DNA from: Paenibacillus andongensis
GTDB taxonomy: Bacteria > Bacillota > Bacilli > Paenibacillales > NBRC-103111
Reading direction: 5' to 3'
DNA length: 64,000 nucleotides
Assembly: GCF_025369935.1 (NCBI RefSeq)
Contig: NZ_CP104467.1
Coordinates: 4,843,001 to 4,907,000, forward strand
Shown: piece after piece, positions 1-8,135 of the stretch
Layout of the letters: each line of letters opens with the position of its first letter
Numbering within the stretch: position 1 is the first letter of the stretch
Made by a program: the position numbers and the translations under genes
Notes under the pieces: generated by a model
The model's input: only the letters and a program-made list of their open reading frames with translations
What the model was told of the DNA's origin: nothing
Databases searched by the model: none

Positions 1-567
1 GCCCGCGGGCATGGCCGAAGCGAAGGCCATTATATCGGATTCGGTTGGCCCGAACGCAAGGATTACGTCCAATGGATCAACCAAGTTATCGTACATACGG
101 GCGAGCAGTCGAAGGTCGTCCTACACGGTGTATCTATGGGCGGAGCTACGGTAATGATGACCAGCGGAGAGGATTTGCCGACTAACGTCAAAGCCATTCT
201 AGAGGATTACGGCTATACTTCTGTGAAGGACCAACTGACTTACCAGCTGAAAAGAATATATCGGCTCCCGGCATTTCCACTCCTTCATTTAACCAGTTTG
301 ATGACCAAACTTCGAGCGTGGTACTTTTTCGGTGAAGCTTCGGCTATAGACCAAATCCAAAAATCCAAAACGCCCATGCTATTCATCCACGGCGACGCTG
401 ATTTATTCGTGCCGTCCGAGATGGTATACGCATTGTTCAAGAACGCTCCACTGGCTAAACAATTACTGATCATGCCCGGTGCCGGACACGGTCTTGCCCG
501 ACATTCGAATCCAGTGAGATATGACCGTGAAGTAGCCCAATTTATCGGTGCGTACATGAAGGAATAA
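1..567 (+). CDS. alpha/beta hydrolase, 3' part (5' end outside window)
   Basis: The open frame runs from base 1 without a start, so the gene begins upstream; 188 codons are visible. The visible part starts ARGHGRSEG, a typical loop after the oxyanion-hole strand, followed by the nucleophile elbow GVSMGG (about visible residues 43-48, Ser nucleophile). The acid is probably the Asp in HGDADLFVP and the catalytic His lies in GAGHG. This is the full Ser-Asp-His triad of the fold. It resembles the YqkD-like group of Bacillales hydrolases, which are often membrane-anchored at the N-terminus (missing here). Substrate unknown. A hairpin terminator follows 13 bp after the stop. Confident on fold, not on substrate. 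Confidence 0.85.
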   Translation, partial: ARGHGRSEGHYIGFGWPERKDYVQWINQVIVHTGEQSKVVLHGVSMGGATVMMTSGEDLPTNVKAILEDYGYTSVKDQLTYQLKRIYRLPAFPLLHLTSLMTKLRAWYFFGEASAIDQIQKSKTPMLFIHGDADLFVPSEMVYALFKNAPLAKQLLIMPGAGHGLARHSNPVRYDREVAQFIGAYMKE

Positions 568-579
568 CGACAAAAAAGT

Positions 580-612
580 GACTCACAGCAGCTGGCTGTG
601 GGTCTTATTTTA
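580..612 (+). terminator. rho-independent terminator of the hydrolase gene
   Basis: Stem GACTCACAGC / GCTGTGGGTC (one G-T mismatch pair) with loop AGCTG is followed by TTATTTTAT, 13 bp after the stop codon at 567. Confidence 0.75.
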
Positions 613-631
613 TGAACAATTTGCTGACAGA

Positions 632-769
632 GTCTGAGAAGTCGAAAATCGACTTCTCAGCAGACTGTCCCGCGCGTCCATGCTGAATAAGCGCGGAAAA
701 CGCGCTTATTCTAGAGCGCCCGAACAATTAAGCGCGAAATTCGCGCTTACAGGGAGAGCTCCACGAGCT
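632..769 (-). repeat. single copy of the hairpin repeat family also found at 37327-37835
   Basis: Contains a hairpin GAGAAGTCG / CGACTTCTC, the string CCGCGCGTCC, and two TAAGCGCG...CGCGCTTA hairpins. Read on the minus strand, the order and wording match the 154-bp units near 37.4 kb: TAAGCGC hairpins, GGACGCGCGGGA, then the CTGAGAAGTCG hairpin. It is therefore an inverted-orientation, diverged copy. No reading frame. Function unknown. Confidence 0.75.
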
Positions 770-810
770 AAAATGGTCTACGTCTTGGGCATTTTTTTAG
801 TTAGGTAAAA

Positions 811-848
811 AGGAAGGAGCTGCCCCGCGGCAGCCCCTTTCTTTTTTC
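811..848. terminator. bidirectional terminator between convergent genes
   Basis: GGAGCTGCC / GGCAGCCCC hairpin with CCGC loop. A T-rich tail (CTTTCTTTTTTC) follows on the plus strand, and CTTCCTTTTTACC on the minus strand. It sits directly at the 3' end of the minus-strand gene 852-1352. Confidence 0.7.
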
Positions 849-851
849 TAA

Positions 852-1352
852 TCAGTTCACAATCTTTTTTAATAAATCTTCTACTTTGGCTTGCATGGAT
901 CGTATCGTTGTTTTCCTATATTGAATACCAAGCCGAAGTACCTTCAATTGCTGTCTTCGGGAAAGCCTGCGAAATCGGGGCTCCCTTTTCAGAAAAGTAC
1001 GAATGATAGACCAGCTGTTGACTGCAATCCGCTCCGGTGAGATTTCAGGAATATCATAAGGTAGTGGTCGTTTCCTGAAGCGATTCATCCATGTTCTAAC
1101 ACTTGCAGAAATCTTACTTTCATCTACAAGACATACAGCAGCACTTTTTTTTGTATGCTTTTTGAGGAAATCGAAATGATGATGTCCGCCAAGGATGACG
1201 TAACCACCTTCTTTTCTGCTTTTACGCACAATCAACAGGTGCATTAGATCTTGCGCAACTTTTTTAAACTCCTTATTTCTTAGTGCTGTCTTAGCAGCGA
1301 TGTTTTCCGGCTTAATCTTACTTAGAGGTATATATTGCACTGTATATCTCAA
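852..1352 (-). CDS. small ParB-like N-terminal-domain protein
   Basis: A 166-residue basic protein. The N-terminal half has the layout of the ParB/sulfiredoxin-like fold: VQYIPLSKIKPEN (compare the ParB start where the protein promises a set of positions), then YVILGGHHHFDFLKKH at about residues 49-64, corresponding to the usual G-E-R-R box but with GHHH in place of GERR. The C-terminal half is Arg/Lys-rich and helical with no recognised domain. The start is TTG at 1352, preceded by GAGGAGGG at a 7-nt spacing, which decides it. It is not a chromosome-partitioning ParB: no HTH or dimerisation domain, and too short. Role unknown; monocistronic. Confidence 0.6.
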   Translation of the reverse strand: MRYTVQYIPLSKIKPENIAAKTALRNKEFKKVAQDLMHLLIVRKSRKEGGYVILGGHHHFDFLKKHTKKSAAVCLVDESKISASVRTWMNRFRKRPLPYDIPEISPERIAVNSWSIIRTFLKREPRFRRLSRRQQLKVLRLGIQYRKTTIRSMQAKVEDLLKKIVN

Positions 1353-1672
1353 CTGTATCCCTCCTCGTCACACCGTTGTTAAATATCACCTATTTTAAGT
1401 GTATTCTGTTGATGCAGTAGTGTGAACTCCTGTTCATAAATGTCGCTCACTTTCTTTATGATCTTACTCCCTTGATCGGCGAATTTTCATAATCGGTATC
1501 AAATAGAAGGGCAACCCAGAATTTATTCCTTTTCTCAAGGTGTTGTTACCACCTAGGTCAATGTGCCCCCTTGCACTTGCTCCTTCAGCTCCTGAAAAAT
1601 AATGTAAGTCACAACAATTCCAACTCGTAGGCGTGATTTTGGACATATAAGCTGCTAATCTGAGGAACGCGG

Positions 1673-1848
1673 GGAACGAGGCGACGCTATTTCGGCTATT
1701 ATGCCGTTGCAGGTCCGGCATGCGGAACGAGGGTGCGCTATTTTGGCGTTTTTCTGGTTTCTACACCTCCAAAGAAGGAAATAGAGGCTCCTCGTTCCGT
1801 GAAAACGTGAAATACGCGTTTTTGAGCAAAATAAGGCCTCTACGTTCC
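1673..1848. repeat. GGAACGAGG-CTATTT repeat, two direct plus two inverted copies
   Basis: Direct copies are at 1673-1695 and 1724-1747 (GGAACGAGG then CGCTATTT). Inverted copies are at 1778-1798 (AAATAGAGG...CGTTCC) and 1828-1848 (AAATAAGGCCTC...CGTTCC). The arrangement could fold into a large cruciform or RNA hairpin. Noncoding. Confidence 0.7.
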
Positions 1849-1911
1849 GCTTTAATCTGGTGATGCTGGGTCTGGTTGAGTTTGGGATATAGAACGATGA
1901 ACAATGGAGCT

Positions 1912-2008
1912 CAACTTACCTGTGATTGGGCCATGAGATGATGCAGCTTACCTGTGATTGCGCAATGAGTTGGTGCTGCTTATCTCTGATTGGGCCATGA
2001 GATAGATG
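1912..2008. repeat. three tandem 32-bp repeats
   Basis: Units at 1912-1943, 1944-1975 and 1976-2008 share CTTACCTGTGATTGGGC followed by ATGAGATG, with a few substitutions each. Contiguous without spacers, so not CRISPR. Function unknown. Confidence 0.7.
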
Positions 2009-2300
2009 TGCCCCTTTATTGGCGTATATTGTAGAAAGTTGAGTACGAGGGCAGGTAGATCATCAAGAAGTTGTTCACAGGTAGGTGAACAATACATATC
2101 TGGCTACTTAGCAGAAGGAGCGGCTAAATTTGAGAGTTGACACGAGTTGGGACGGTTGAGCGGTTTAGGGTTAAGGGACTGGTTGGATTGGATCATCAGC
2201 AAAACTCCACCATAGAGTCTATCAAGGCCATTCAAAGATGAGTGACCTAATAAGAAGTGGTTTTCGGGAACCGAACGCCCATTTCCTCTTATTTGGCATC

Positions 2301-2331
2301 AAAAAAACAGCCCTCCTTCGGAGCAGCTGTC
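2301..2331 (-). terminator. terminator of the GH26 / large hydrolase unit
   Basis: On the minus strand, ACAGC..CTCC-GAA-GGAG.GCTGT is followed by seven T. It lies 33 bp past the stop of the gene at 2364-4985. Confidence 0.85.
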
Positions 2332-2363
2332 CTTCCTTCATTGCTATTCGTTATAAACTACTA

Positions 2364-4985
2364 TCAATCCGTTTTCTGACCGTAGATTTGCAGATCATGG
2401 ATGGACCAATAATTCCCAGCTTTCGCCGTCTGGATGATCTTTACGTATCGCGCATTTTGTGGCTTCAAGTTGATTTCTAGAACGCTTGTGCCAACACCCG
2501 ATGCTACGGAAGATCCCCAATTGAAGCCATCATTAGATACATATACCTCATACTTCCTTGGATAATCATTCGGCGAGTTCTCACTTCTCAGCACTATCTT
2601 GTTGATTGTGAATGAATTCTTCATATCAATTTGATAGTATTGCCCGGGTGCTTGAGCTGTCCCTGTATCCCAGCGAGTATAGGGGCTGCCATCAATCGCA
2701 CCTTGCGGTTTACCAGAACTGCTGGTTACTTCCCATTCTGCCCGGTTCAGGGCAACTACATCAGCAGCCGTCGCCGTTGCCGCTGGTGAAATCTCTTTGG
2801 CACCTGATACTCGGATCTGATACATGTATGTGTTTCCAACCAACGTATCCGCATCAACAAAGCCTGTATCTGCCACTTGTTCAGCGATCACCTCGTAGCC
2901 GCCTTCAGCCGTACCTATTTTACGTAAAATATCATAACTATGAGCTCCTTCCGATTCCTTCCAGCTAAGCTCAATCGCATGATTCTCTATGGGCTTTGCC
3001 TGAATCCACGAAGGTGCAATCGGTTTTACCCGATCTGTCCGCGCCAAAATATACTGTACAGCTTCACCTGGCAGCAGCGTTTCCTTGAATTCAAGCTCAG
3101 GAGCCGCTTGCAGTCCAGTCAAATATGTACGAGCTGACGCATAGGTCTCACCAGCTCCGAATCGTTCTCCCTCATACAAAGCAGCTTCGGGCATAGTTAC
3201 TTTGGCTTGTATCGTTTGCGTACTCGTCCCAAAATTTACGAAGTTCAACAGAATTTTATCCGACTTCGCTCCTGATCCTGGCAGTGGAGGCAATGTCGAT
3301 GTATCCACGCCGCGAAAATAAACAAGTTTATCAGCCAACTCAGACTTATTAGTTAGCTCGTACACTAGCGGTTTCCCATGCGTGGCATAGGCCAGATTCA
3401 ACCTGCGCATAATCCCAACTCGAGTATCTTTGTCCATCACGTTCTTATGAATCTTCATTTGCGCTGGATTTTGATTATTCAAATCAATCCCCGACTCAAA
3501 CAAGGCATATTGGGGATAAAACGCCGCATGCTGCATAAACATATCAGCATAACCGATATGAGCCCTCATGATGCGATCGAAGATCGCCGAATGAGGCTGC
3601 GCAGCACCAAATTCTTTAGGATCCGTATGACTATCCGAAGTTCCATACTCCGTATTCAACATTTGCTTCTTGAGGCCATCCTCTGACCCTCCGAAGGTTT
3701 GCAGATTTTCTAAGAAGCTTCCGTCCTTATTATCGATATACGAATTTCCGTAAGCATGCCCATTCGTTAAATCTGTCAACTCTTCTAGCTCCATGCGCTG
3801 CTGTGAATCGTCTTCCCACCCGTCGGGATCTCCACATTTAAACATGCCGGATGAGGATTGATTTCTACATGATCTCATGTTGTATTTAGGTGCATATGCC
3901 CAGCCGGGAGCCACTGTTTTCACATGAGGAGCAAGCTCAGGAAGATGGGTCTTTAACCACTTCGCAATGGCTAGATTCACCCCTTTGGAGCGATTGAACA
4001 AGCCCGGCTCATTATCAATCTCATAATATTGAAACATGGACCCATACTGCTTCACATAATCCAATAATTTATTCTCTGCATCTGCTGGCAGTGTGCCATC
4101 CTCTTTCAACTTAATATTCCCTGTATGCAGATGTAGGGCTACCGCTGCAGTATTGTAATCACGCAGGGTTTCGTAATAAGACTTGATCGACGAGCACCCC
4201 ATCTTCACATCCGTCGCACAATCTACCCTCATCACATTGCCGCTGTAGGCGATGCCTAACCATTTCAATACGTAAGGAAGGTGCCTTACTGCTCCCTGAT
4301 CATAGTAGAATGACAGATTGCTTACCTTCGTACCGGATTCCACATATCTCCCATGAATCGGTTCTTCAGCAGGTGAAGACAGCGCATCAAGTGCTAGGTA
4401 GTCCCATTTCCACCATAGAAATTTATCCTCATCTGCCGTACAATACAAACAGCCTACGGCTGACAGCTTCAATTCGTTAGTTCCCAGCTGCAGCTGCTCC
4501 TTAGGAATATAAAGCTCATATAATTTCTTGTACGAGTAGGAGCTTGTAGTCCCCCCGACTCCAGCAATCTGGATGATGCCAGAAAGCATCTTATTGGAGA
4601 AAACCGCCATCTGTGGAACTGCTTTATAAGCATCCAGAATTCTCACTCGGAAATGAACACCATTTTCGGGTATTTCAGTGAGCGGGAAGTTGATCGCAAA
4701 GGTAGGATTCACGGATTTATTAAGACCTTGAGGCACATTGTCCCAAGCATCCGTCTGCTTCAGTTCGGGCGTTACGGTATAGCTGCTCTGTCCTGCGCTT
4801 TCTTTACCAAATTCCAAATCGGAATCGTCCTGATTGCCCAACATCCATATTTGATTACCAAGCTGATTGGAAACTGTCATCACTTTTACAAAATCTGTTT
4901 TTGCCGATGCACCGTAGTTATTCGACGCCGAGGTCAGGATCAGTAAGATCAACAAGGCAGTTGGTACAATCACATATCTCATCAT
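2364..4985 (-). CDS. secreted multi-domain glycoside hydrolase with FN3 and F5/8 C (discoidin) modules
   Basis: An 873-residue exported protein: signal peptide at residues 1-28 (hydrophobic core, cleavage near GASA). Residues 40-200 resemble the CBM-like sandwich of rhamnogalacturonan lyases (NQIWMLGNQDDSDLEFG; ends in WWKWDYLALDAL). The centre is a TIM-barrel-like catalytic region: EIDNEP with Glu326 as likely acid/base, and LNTEYGTSD with Glu446 as likely nucleophile, a clan GH-A pattern. A fibronectin-III-like module (about 655-740) and a C-terminal discoidin/F5-8C module (about 745-873) follow. The exact GH family is not recognised. It lies 19 bp downstream of the GH26 gene and shares its terminator, so the two are co-transcribed; a role in trimming or degrading a surface or plant polysaccharide is inferred. 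Confidence 0.75.
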   Translation of the reverse strand: MMRYVIVPTALLILLILTSASNNYGASAKTDFVKVMTVSNQLGNQIWMLGNQDDSDLEFGKESAGQSSYTVTPELKQTDAWDNVPQGLNKSVNPTFAINFPLTEIPENGVHFRVRILDAYKAVPQMAVFSNKMLSGIIQIAGVGGTTSSYSYKKLYELYIPKEQLQLGTNELKLSAVGCLYCTADEDKFLWWKWDYLALDALSSPAEEPIHGRYVESGTKVSNLSFYYDQGAVRHLPYVLKWLGIAYSGNVMRVDCATDVKMGCSSIKSYYETLRDYNTAAVALHLHTGNIKLKEDGTLPADAENKLLDYVKQYGSMFQYYEIDNEPGLFNRSKGVNLAIAKWLKTHLPELAPHVKTVAPGWAYAPKYNMRSCRNQSSSGMFKCGDPDGWEDDSQQRMELEELTDLTNGHAYGNSYIDNKDGSFLENLQTFGGSEDGLKKQMLNTEYGTSDSHTDPKEFGAAQPHSAIFDRIMRAHIGYADMFMQHAAFYPQYALFESGIDLNNQNPAQMKIHKNVMDKDTRVGIMRRLNLAYATHGKPLVYELTNKSELADKLVYFRGVDTSTLPPLPGSGAKSDKILLNFVNFGTSTQTIQAKVTMPEAALYEGERFGAGETYASARTYLTGLQAAPELEFKETLLPGEAVQYILARTDRVKPIAPSWIQAKPIENHAIELSWKESEGAHSYDILRKIGTAEGGYEVIAEQVADTGFVDADTLVGNTYMYQIRVSGAKEISPAATATAADVVALNRAEWEVTSSSGKPQGAIDGSPYTRWDTGTAQAPGQYYQIDMKNSFTINKIVLRSENSPNDYPRKYEVYVSNDGFNWGSSVASGVGTSVLEINLKPQNARYVKIIQTAKAGNYWSIHDLQIYGQKTD

Positions 4986-5004
4986 GTTAGATACCTCTCA
5001 ACCA

Positions 5005-6510
5005 TCAAGGAAGTAATAGAGCACTCGCGGGAATAATTTCTTTCACTTGGGACGGGCTCGTCCACATGACTTTAGCAACAGCACCATTCGTATTATCATA
5101 ATATTCAACCTTGAAATCAACAGGCACGCCAGCGGTTAATGCAATGGTTCCGGTTCGTTCCACCCAGCTTTGATTAAACCAACTATCAATAACCAACACG
5201 CCATTCACCCAAACTCGGATGCCATCGTCACTTAAGGTAGAAATCTTATAGGTTTCCGTATATTTGGGTTTAAGTTTACCTGTCCATCTTACGGAAAACG
5301 TATCTGCTTGCATAGAAGGAAAAGGAGCTGACGTTGACCAATTGAAATCAATCTTGGCATCTTCCTTCGTTTCCTTCAGCGCGGTCAAATCCTTATTATC
5401 GTAATATTCCGCTCGCAATCCGTATCTCTCATCCTGTAAGACAGGTTGTAAGACAGGTGCTGAAACAGGAGCTTTCACAGATTGAAGAGACTCTCTTGTC
5501 AGTAGTTTGGAATTCGTATAGAAGGTTTCAATTTCTTGCAGTTTATTATTTTCGGCCAGCATTTTGCCCCATGTCATCAGATAGGCCCATTTGGGCTGCT
5601 CATTCAGAATAGTGCCGCTAGGCAGCTCACCGTTTTCCCCCACCGCAACAGGCTTACCATTCGCCAATTCAACAATTTTCGCGTAATAATCCGGATGGTA
5701 ATCATTGTCATAAATATCAACGGCGAGAACATCCACCTTATTTTCTCCAGGAAAAGTGGCTGTATACGAGTCAGACCATGCATTCGGTGCATTCGGGCTC
5801 CACACCCAAAGCAAATTGTTCAACTTATGCACGTTTACGAAGCGGTCGTACATGATATTCCATAAGGCAGAGAAGTTGCTCTTCTTGCCCCACCAGAACC
5901 AATTCCCATTCATTTCATGATACGGGCGCCATAAGACAGGAACACCTGCATCTCTAAGTTTCCCTAAGTACACAGCTGCTTTATCGAGATCTGCCAGCAA
6001 TTGCGTGTACTGGGGAGTACCTGGCGTAACGTATTTATCAAAATCGGCTTGACTCATTTCCTTCTGTACATTCGACCAGCATAGGCATGTTCCGGGAATA
6101 CTTTCATGAAATGATATCGTTACCAGACCGCCAGCCTGGTTCCACGCAATCGCACTATTAACCACCTTTTGTCGTTGATCTGCCAGTTGACTTTCGGATT
6201 GATTCATAATGGCACCGAATTCATAACCGTGAAGACCCGGATATTTACCCGTCATGCCTTTGACTTGATTCGTCCATTCATCCGGACTTTCTAGATAATC
6301 ATGCTGCCCGCTAATGATGCTTACACCCGAGATGGCATACAATTGCTGCAGTACTGCCTTAGCCTCGTACGTAGCCTGTGAGTTGATTGGAACAACTGAC
6401 GCATTCGTTACATTAGGGTGAAGCAGATTCGGTGCAAGCAAAGTGAGTAGAAACAATAAGGAAACCACCTTCTTACGCACACCCGCCTTTCCAAAAAAAT
6501 CGATCATCAT
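5005..6510 (-). CDS. secreted GH26 beta-mannanase-like enzyme with PA14 domain
   Basis: Signal peptide, then a GH26 catalytic domain (about residues 45-330): SGQHDYLE, WRPYHEMNGNWFWWG (acid/base Glu near 199) and AVGENGELP (nucleophile Glu near 292), with the expected distance between them. Residues 360-500 form a PA14 domain (YGLRAEYYDN, SDDGIRVWVNGVLVIDSW), a sugar-binding beta-barrel. GH26 enzymes cleave beta-1,4-mannans and related beta-glycans. The start was moved to ATG 6510 (or 6507) because GGAGGAAAG lies just before it; the longer frame from GTG 6537 would encode its own ribosome site. It follows ManC in an exopolysaccharide locus but has its own candidate promoter, so it may process the self-made mannose polymer (inference). 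Confidence 0.85.
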   Translation of the reverse strand: MMIDFFGKAGVRKKVVSLLFLLTLLAPNLLHPNVTNASVVPINSQATYEAKAVLQQLYAISGVSIISGQHDYLESPDEWTNQVKGMTGKYPGLHGYEFGAIMNQSESQLADQRQKVVNSAIAWNQAGGLVTISFHESIPGTCLCWSNVQKEMSQADFDKYVTPGTPQYTQLLADLDKAAVYLGKLRDAGVPVLWRPYHEMNGNWFWWGKKSNFSALWNIMYDRFVNVHKLNNLLWVWSPNAPNAWSDSYTATFPGENKVDVLAVDIYDNDYHPDYYAKIVELANGKPVAVGENGELPSGTILNEQPKWAYLMTWGKMLAENNKLQEIETFYTNSKLLTRESLQSVKAPVSAPVLQPVLQDERYGLRAEYYDNKDLTALKETKEDAKIDFNWSTSAPFPSMQADTFSVRWTGKLKPKYTETYKISTLSDDGIRVWVNGVLVIDSWFNQSWVERTGTIALTAGVPVDFKVEYYDNTNGAVAKVMWTSPSQVKEIIPASALLLP

Positions 6511-6620
6511 CTTTCCTCCAGTATGGTAGTTTGACACAATGAACCCTGATTTACGCTACTTATAAGCGTGTTCATTCTGCTTAATCTACCATACAGGGGA
6601 TATATTAGATTTGTATAAGC

Positions 6621-6650
6621 ATTATATTAATGTTTTGAAAGTTTTTCCAA
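6621..6650 (-). promoter_or_regulatory. candidate sigma-A promoter of the GH26 gene
   Basis: On the minus strand TTGGAA (6645-6650) and a consensus TATAAT (6621-6626) are separated by 18 bp, about 110 bp before the GH26 start. Confidence 0.5.
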
Positions 6651-6677
6651 TTTCAGTTATGCTTTCAAACAAGGAAT

Positions 6678-6710
6678 CGCCTTCCATTCGCGTTAATCGA
6701 ATAGAAGGCG
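6678..6710 (-). terminator. hairpin after manC, possible end of the polysaccharide operon
   Basis: CGCCTTC.ATTCG / CGAAT.GAAGGCG stem of 12 bp with matching bulges, 23 bp past the manC stop. The T-tract is weak, so it may be a partial terminator. Confidence 0.45.
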
Positions 6711-6732
6711 GTTCGTTGTTTCAAAACAAATC

Positions 6733-8103
6733 TTAAATAAATTGGTGAAGCGGGATATCCTTCCATGCCATACATATACGAACTGTGTCTTCCTCAACTA
6801 ATTCGGATCCGCTCTGAACCTCAATAAATTCAACATCCGTGATGGCTCGAATGCTGTGCCGGGTTCCATCAGGTATTCGAACGACATCTCCAGGCTTCAC
6901 TTGATAGAGTTTGTCATTAATGACAATATCCGCAACGCCGCTTACGATCGTCCACACTTCACTGCGTTTATAATGCAGCTGATAGCTTATATTTTTACCT
7001 GCATGGACGAGAATCCGTTTGGTCAGCACCTCATTATCTTCGGCATATTTGACGTAGTCAATCACGCGATAACGTCCCCACCTGCGCTCCTCGTACATCG
7101 GACGGTGTTCAATTTTATTCATGACTTCCTTAATGCGAGGACTCTCCGACTTGCTCGTTACTAGAATCCCATCAGGGCTGACAGCAATGACAGCGTCCTT
7201 GATCCCAATCACCGTGACAGGGATATCAAGCTCATTAATCAAATGGGTATTATCGGAATCATCGGTTACGATGCCCGTTCCGATCTGGGATCGACTCATT
7301 TCCTCTGTCAGTGTATTCCAGGTCCCAAGGTCTTTCCAGTAGCCGTCGTAAGGTACGACAACACAGCTGGCTTCCTTCTCTACGATTTCGTAGTCAAAGC
7401 TAATTTTCGTTAATTTATGATAATTTTTAAGCATTTCTTCATACTGAATCGGGATGCCCTTCTCTACCATGACTTCAATCAGGTAACCTAGTCGAAAAGC
7501 GAAGACGCCGCAGTTCCAAAGCGCCTTTTGATCAATCAAAGCAGCTGCCTGTTCACGATTCGGCTTTTCCGCAAAATGGTTAACGTGAAGTGCTTCTGAC
7601 CCTTCTCTGCGTTTATCAGAGGGAACGATATACCCGTATTTCTCTGATGGAACCGTTGGAACAACGCCCATTAGTGCCAAATTCGCATCCGTTTCGTGCA
7701 GAACATCTTCTAACTGTTTGATTTTCTGAAAGAAAGCCTCGTCGACATACGGATCTACAGGTAACACTGTAATCACTGTGTTCAGGGGCAAGCTCTCAAC
7801 ATCATACATATAAGCAGCAGCAAGCGCGATTGCAGGGAAGGTATCTCTTCTCTCAGGCTCAACAATAAGCGGGGCATTGCCGCCTAATTGACTTATAATC
7901 ATTTCGACCTGGGAGCGGTTCGTTGCCAAGTAAGCATCGTCGCCGAGCCCCGTATTCTGCAGTTGTCTCCATACACGTTGAACCATGGATTCGCTTCTGC
8001 CTTCAGCATCTTCAAGTACCCTTAAGAATTGCTTAGATCTGGAATCGTTGGACAATGGCCACAGTCGTTTACCCGACCCGCCGGAAAGAAGAACCAATTT
8101 CAT
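6733..8103 (-). CDS. manC: mannose-1-phosphate guanylyltransferase with C-terminal cupin (type II phosphomannose isomerase-like)
   Basis: Makes GDP-mannose from mannose-1-phosphate and GTP. The N-terminal nucleotidyltransferase has LSGGSGKRLWPLS at the start and FAEKPN further in. The C-terminal cupin (about residues 345-450: RPWG-like RRWGRYRVID, HYKRSEVWTIVSGVADI, PGDVVRIPDGTRHSI) matches the isomerase/pyrophosphorylase family of about 460 residues. ATG 8103 is preferred: GGAG lies 10 nt upstream, and the GTG at 8112 sits too close to it. Last gene of the continuous polysaccharide operon, 32 bp after ugd. Supplies mannose donors to the GT4 enzymes upstream. Confidence 0.93.
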   Translation of the reverse strand: MKLVLLSGGSGKRLWPLSNDSRSKQFLRVLEDAEGRSESMVQRVWRQLQNTGLGDDAYLATNRSQVEMIISQLGGNAPLIVEPERRDTFPAIALAAAYMYDVESLPLNTVITVLPVDPYVDEAFFQKIKQLEDVLHETDANLALMGVVPTVPSEKYGYIVPSDKRREGSEALHVNHFAEKPNREQAAALIDQKALWNCGVFAFRLGYLIEVMVEKGIPIQYEEMLKNYHKLTKISFDYEIVEKEASCVVVPYDGYWKDLGTWNTLTEEMSRSQIGTGIVTDDSDNTHLINELDIPVTVIGIKDAVIAVSPDGILVTSKSESPRIKEVMNKIEHRPMYEERRWGRYRVIDYVKYAEDNEVLTKRILVHAGKNISYQLHYKRSEVWTIVSGVADIVINDKLYQVKPGDVVRIPDGTRHSIRAITDVEFIEVQSGSELVEEDTVRICMAWKDIPLHQFI

Positions 8104-8135
8104 GAATACCACGCTCCACTCGGTTTATTTGACAA

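Larger units (their letters stand above)
1353..2300. other. gene-free region with repeats
   Basis: No convincing coding sequence. Short frames here (for example 1464-1721 on the minus strand) run through repeats and lack ribosome binding sites. The stretch holds a four-copy GGAACGAGG/CTATTT repeat (1673-1848) and three tandem 32-bp units (1912-2008); the rest is unremarkable. Confidence 0.6.

Noticed and set aside
1464..1721. 85-residue minus-strand frame
   Set aside because: No ribosome binding site, runs through the repeat region, and the protein sequence resembles nothing known.
2238..2480. 80-residue plus-strand frame
   Set aside because: Covers a terminator and the 3' end of a clear minus-strand gene; shadow frame.
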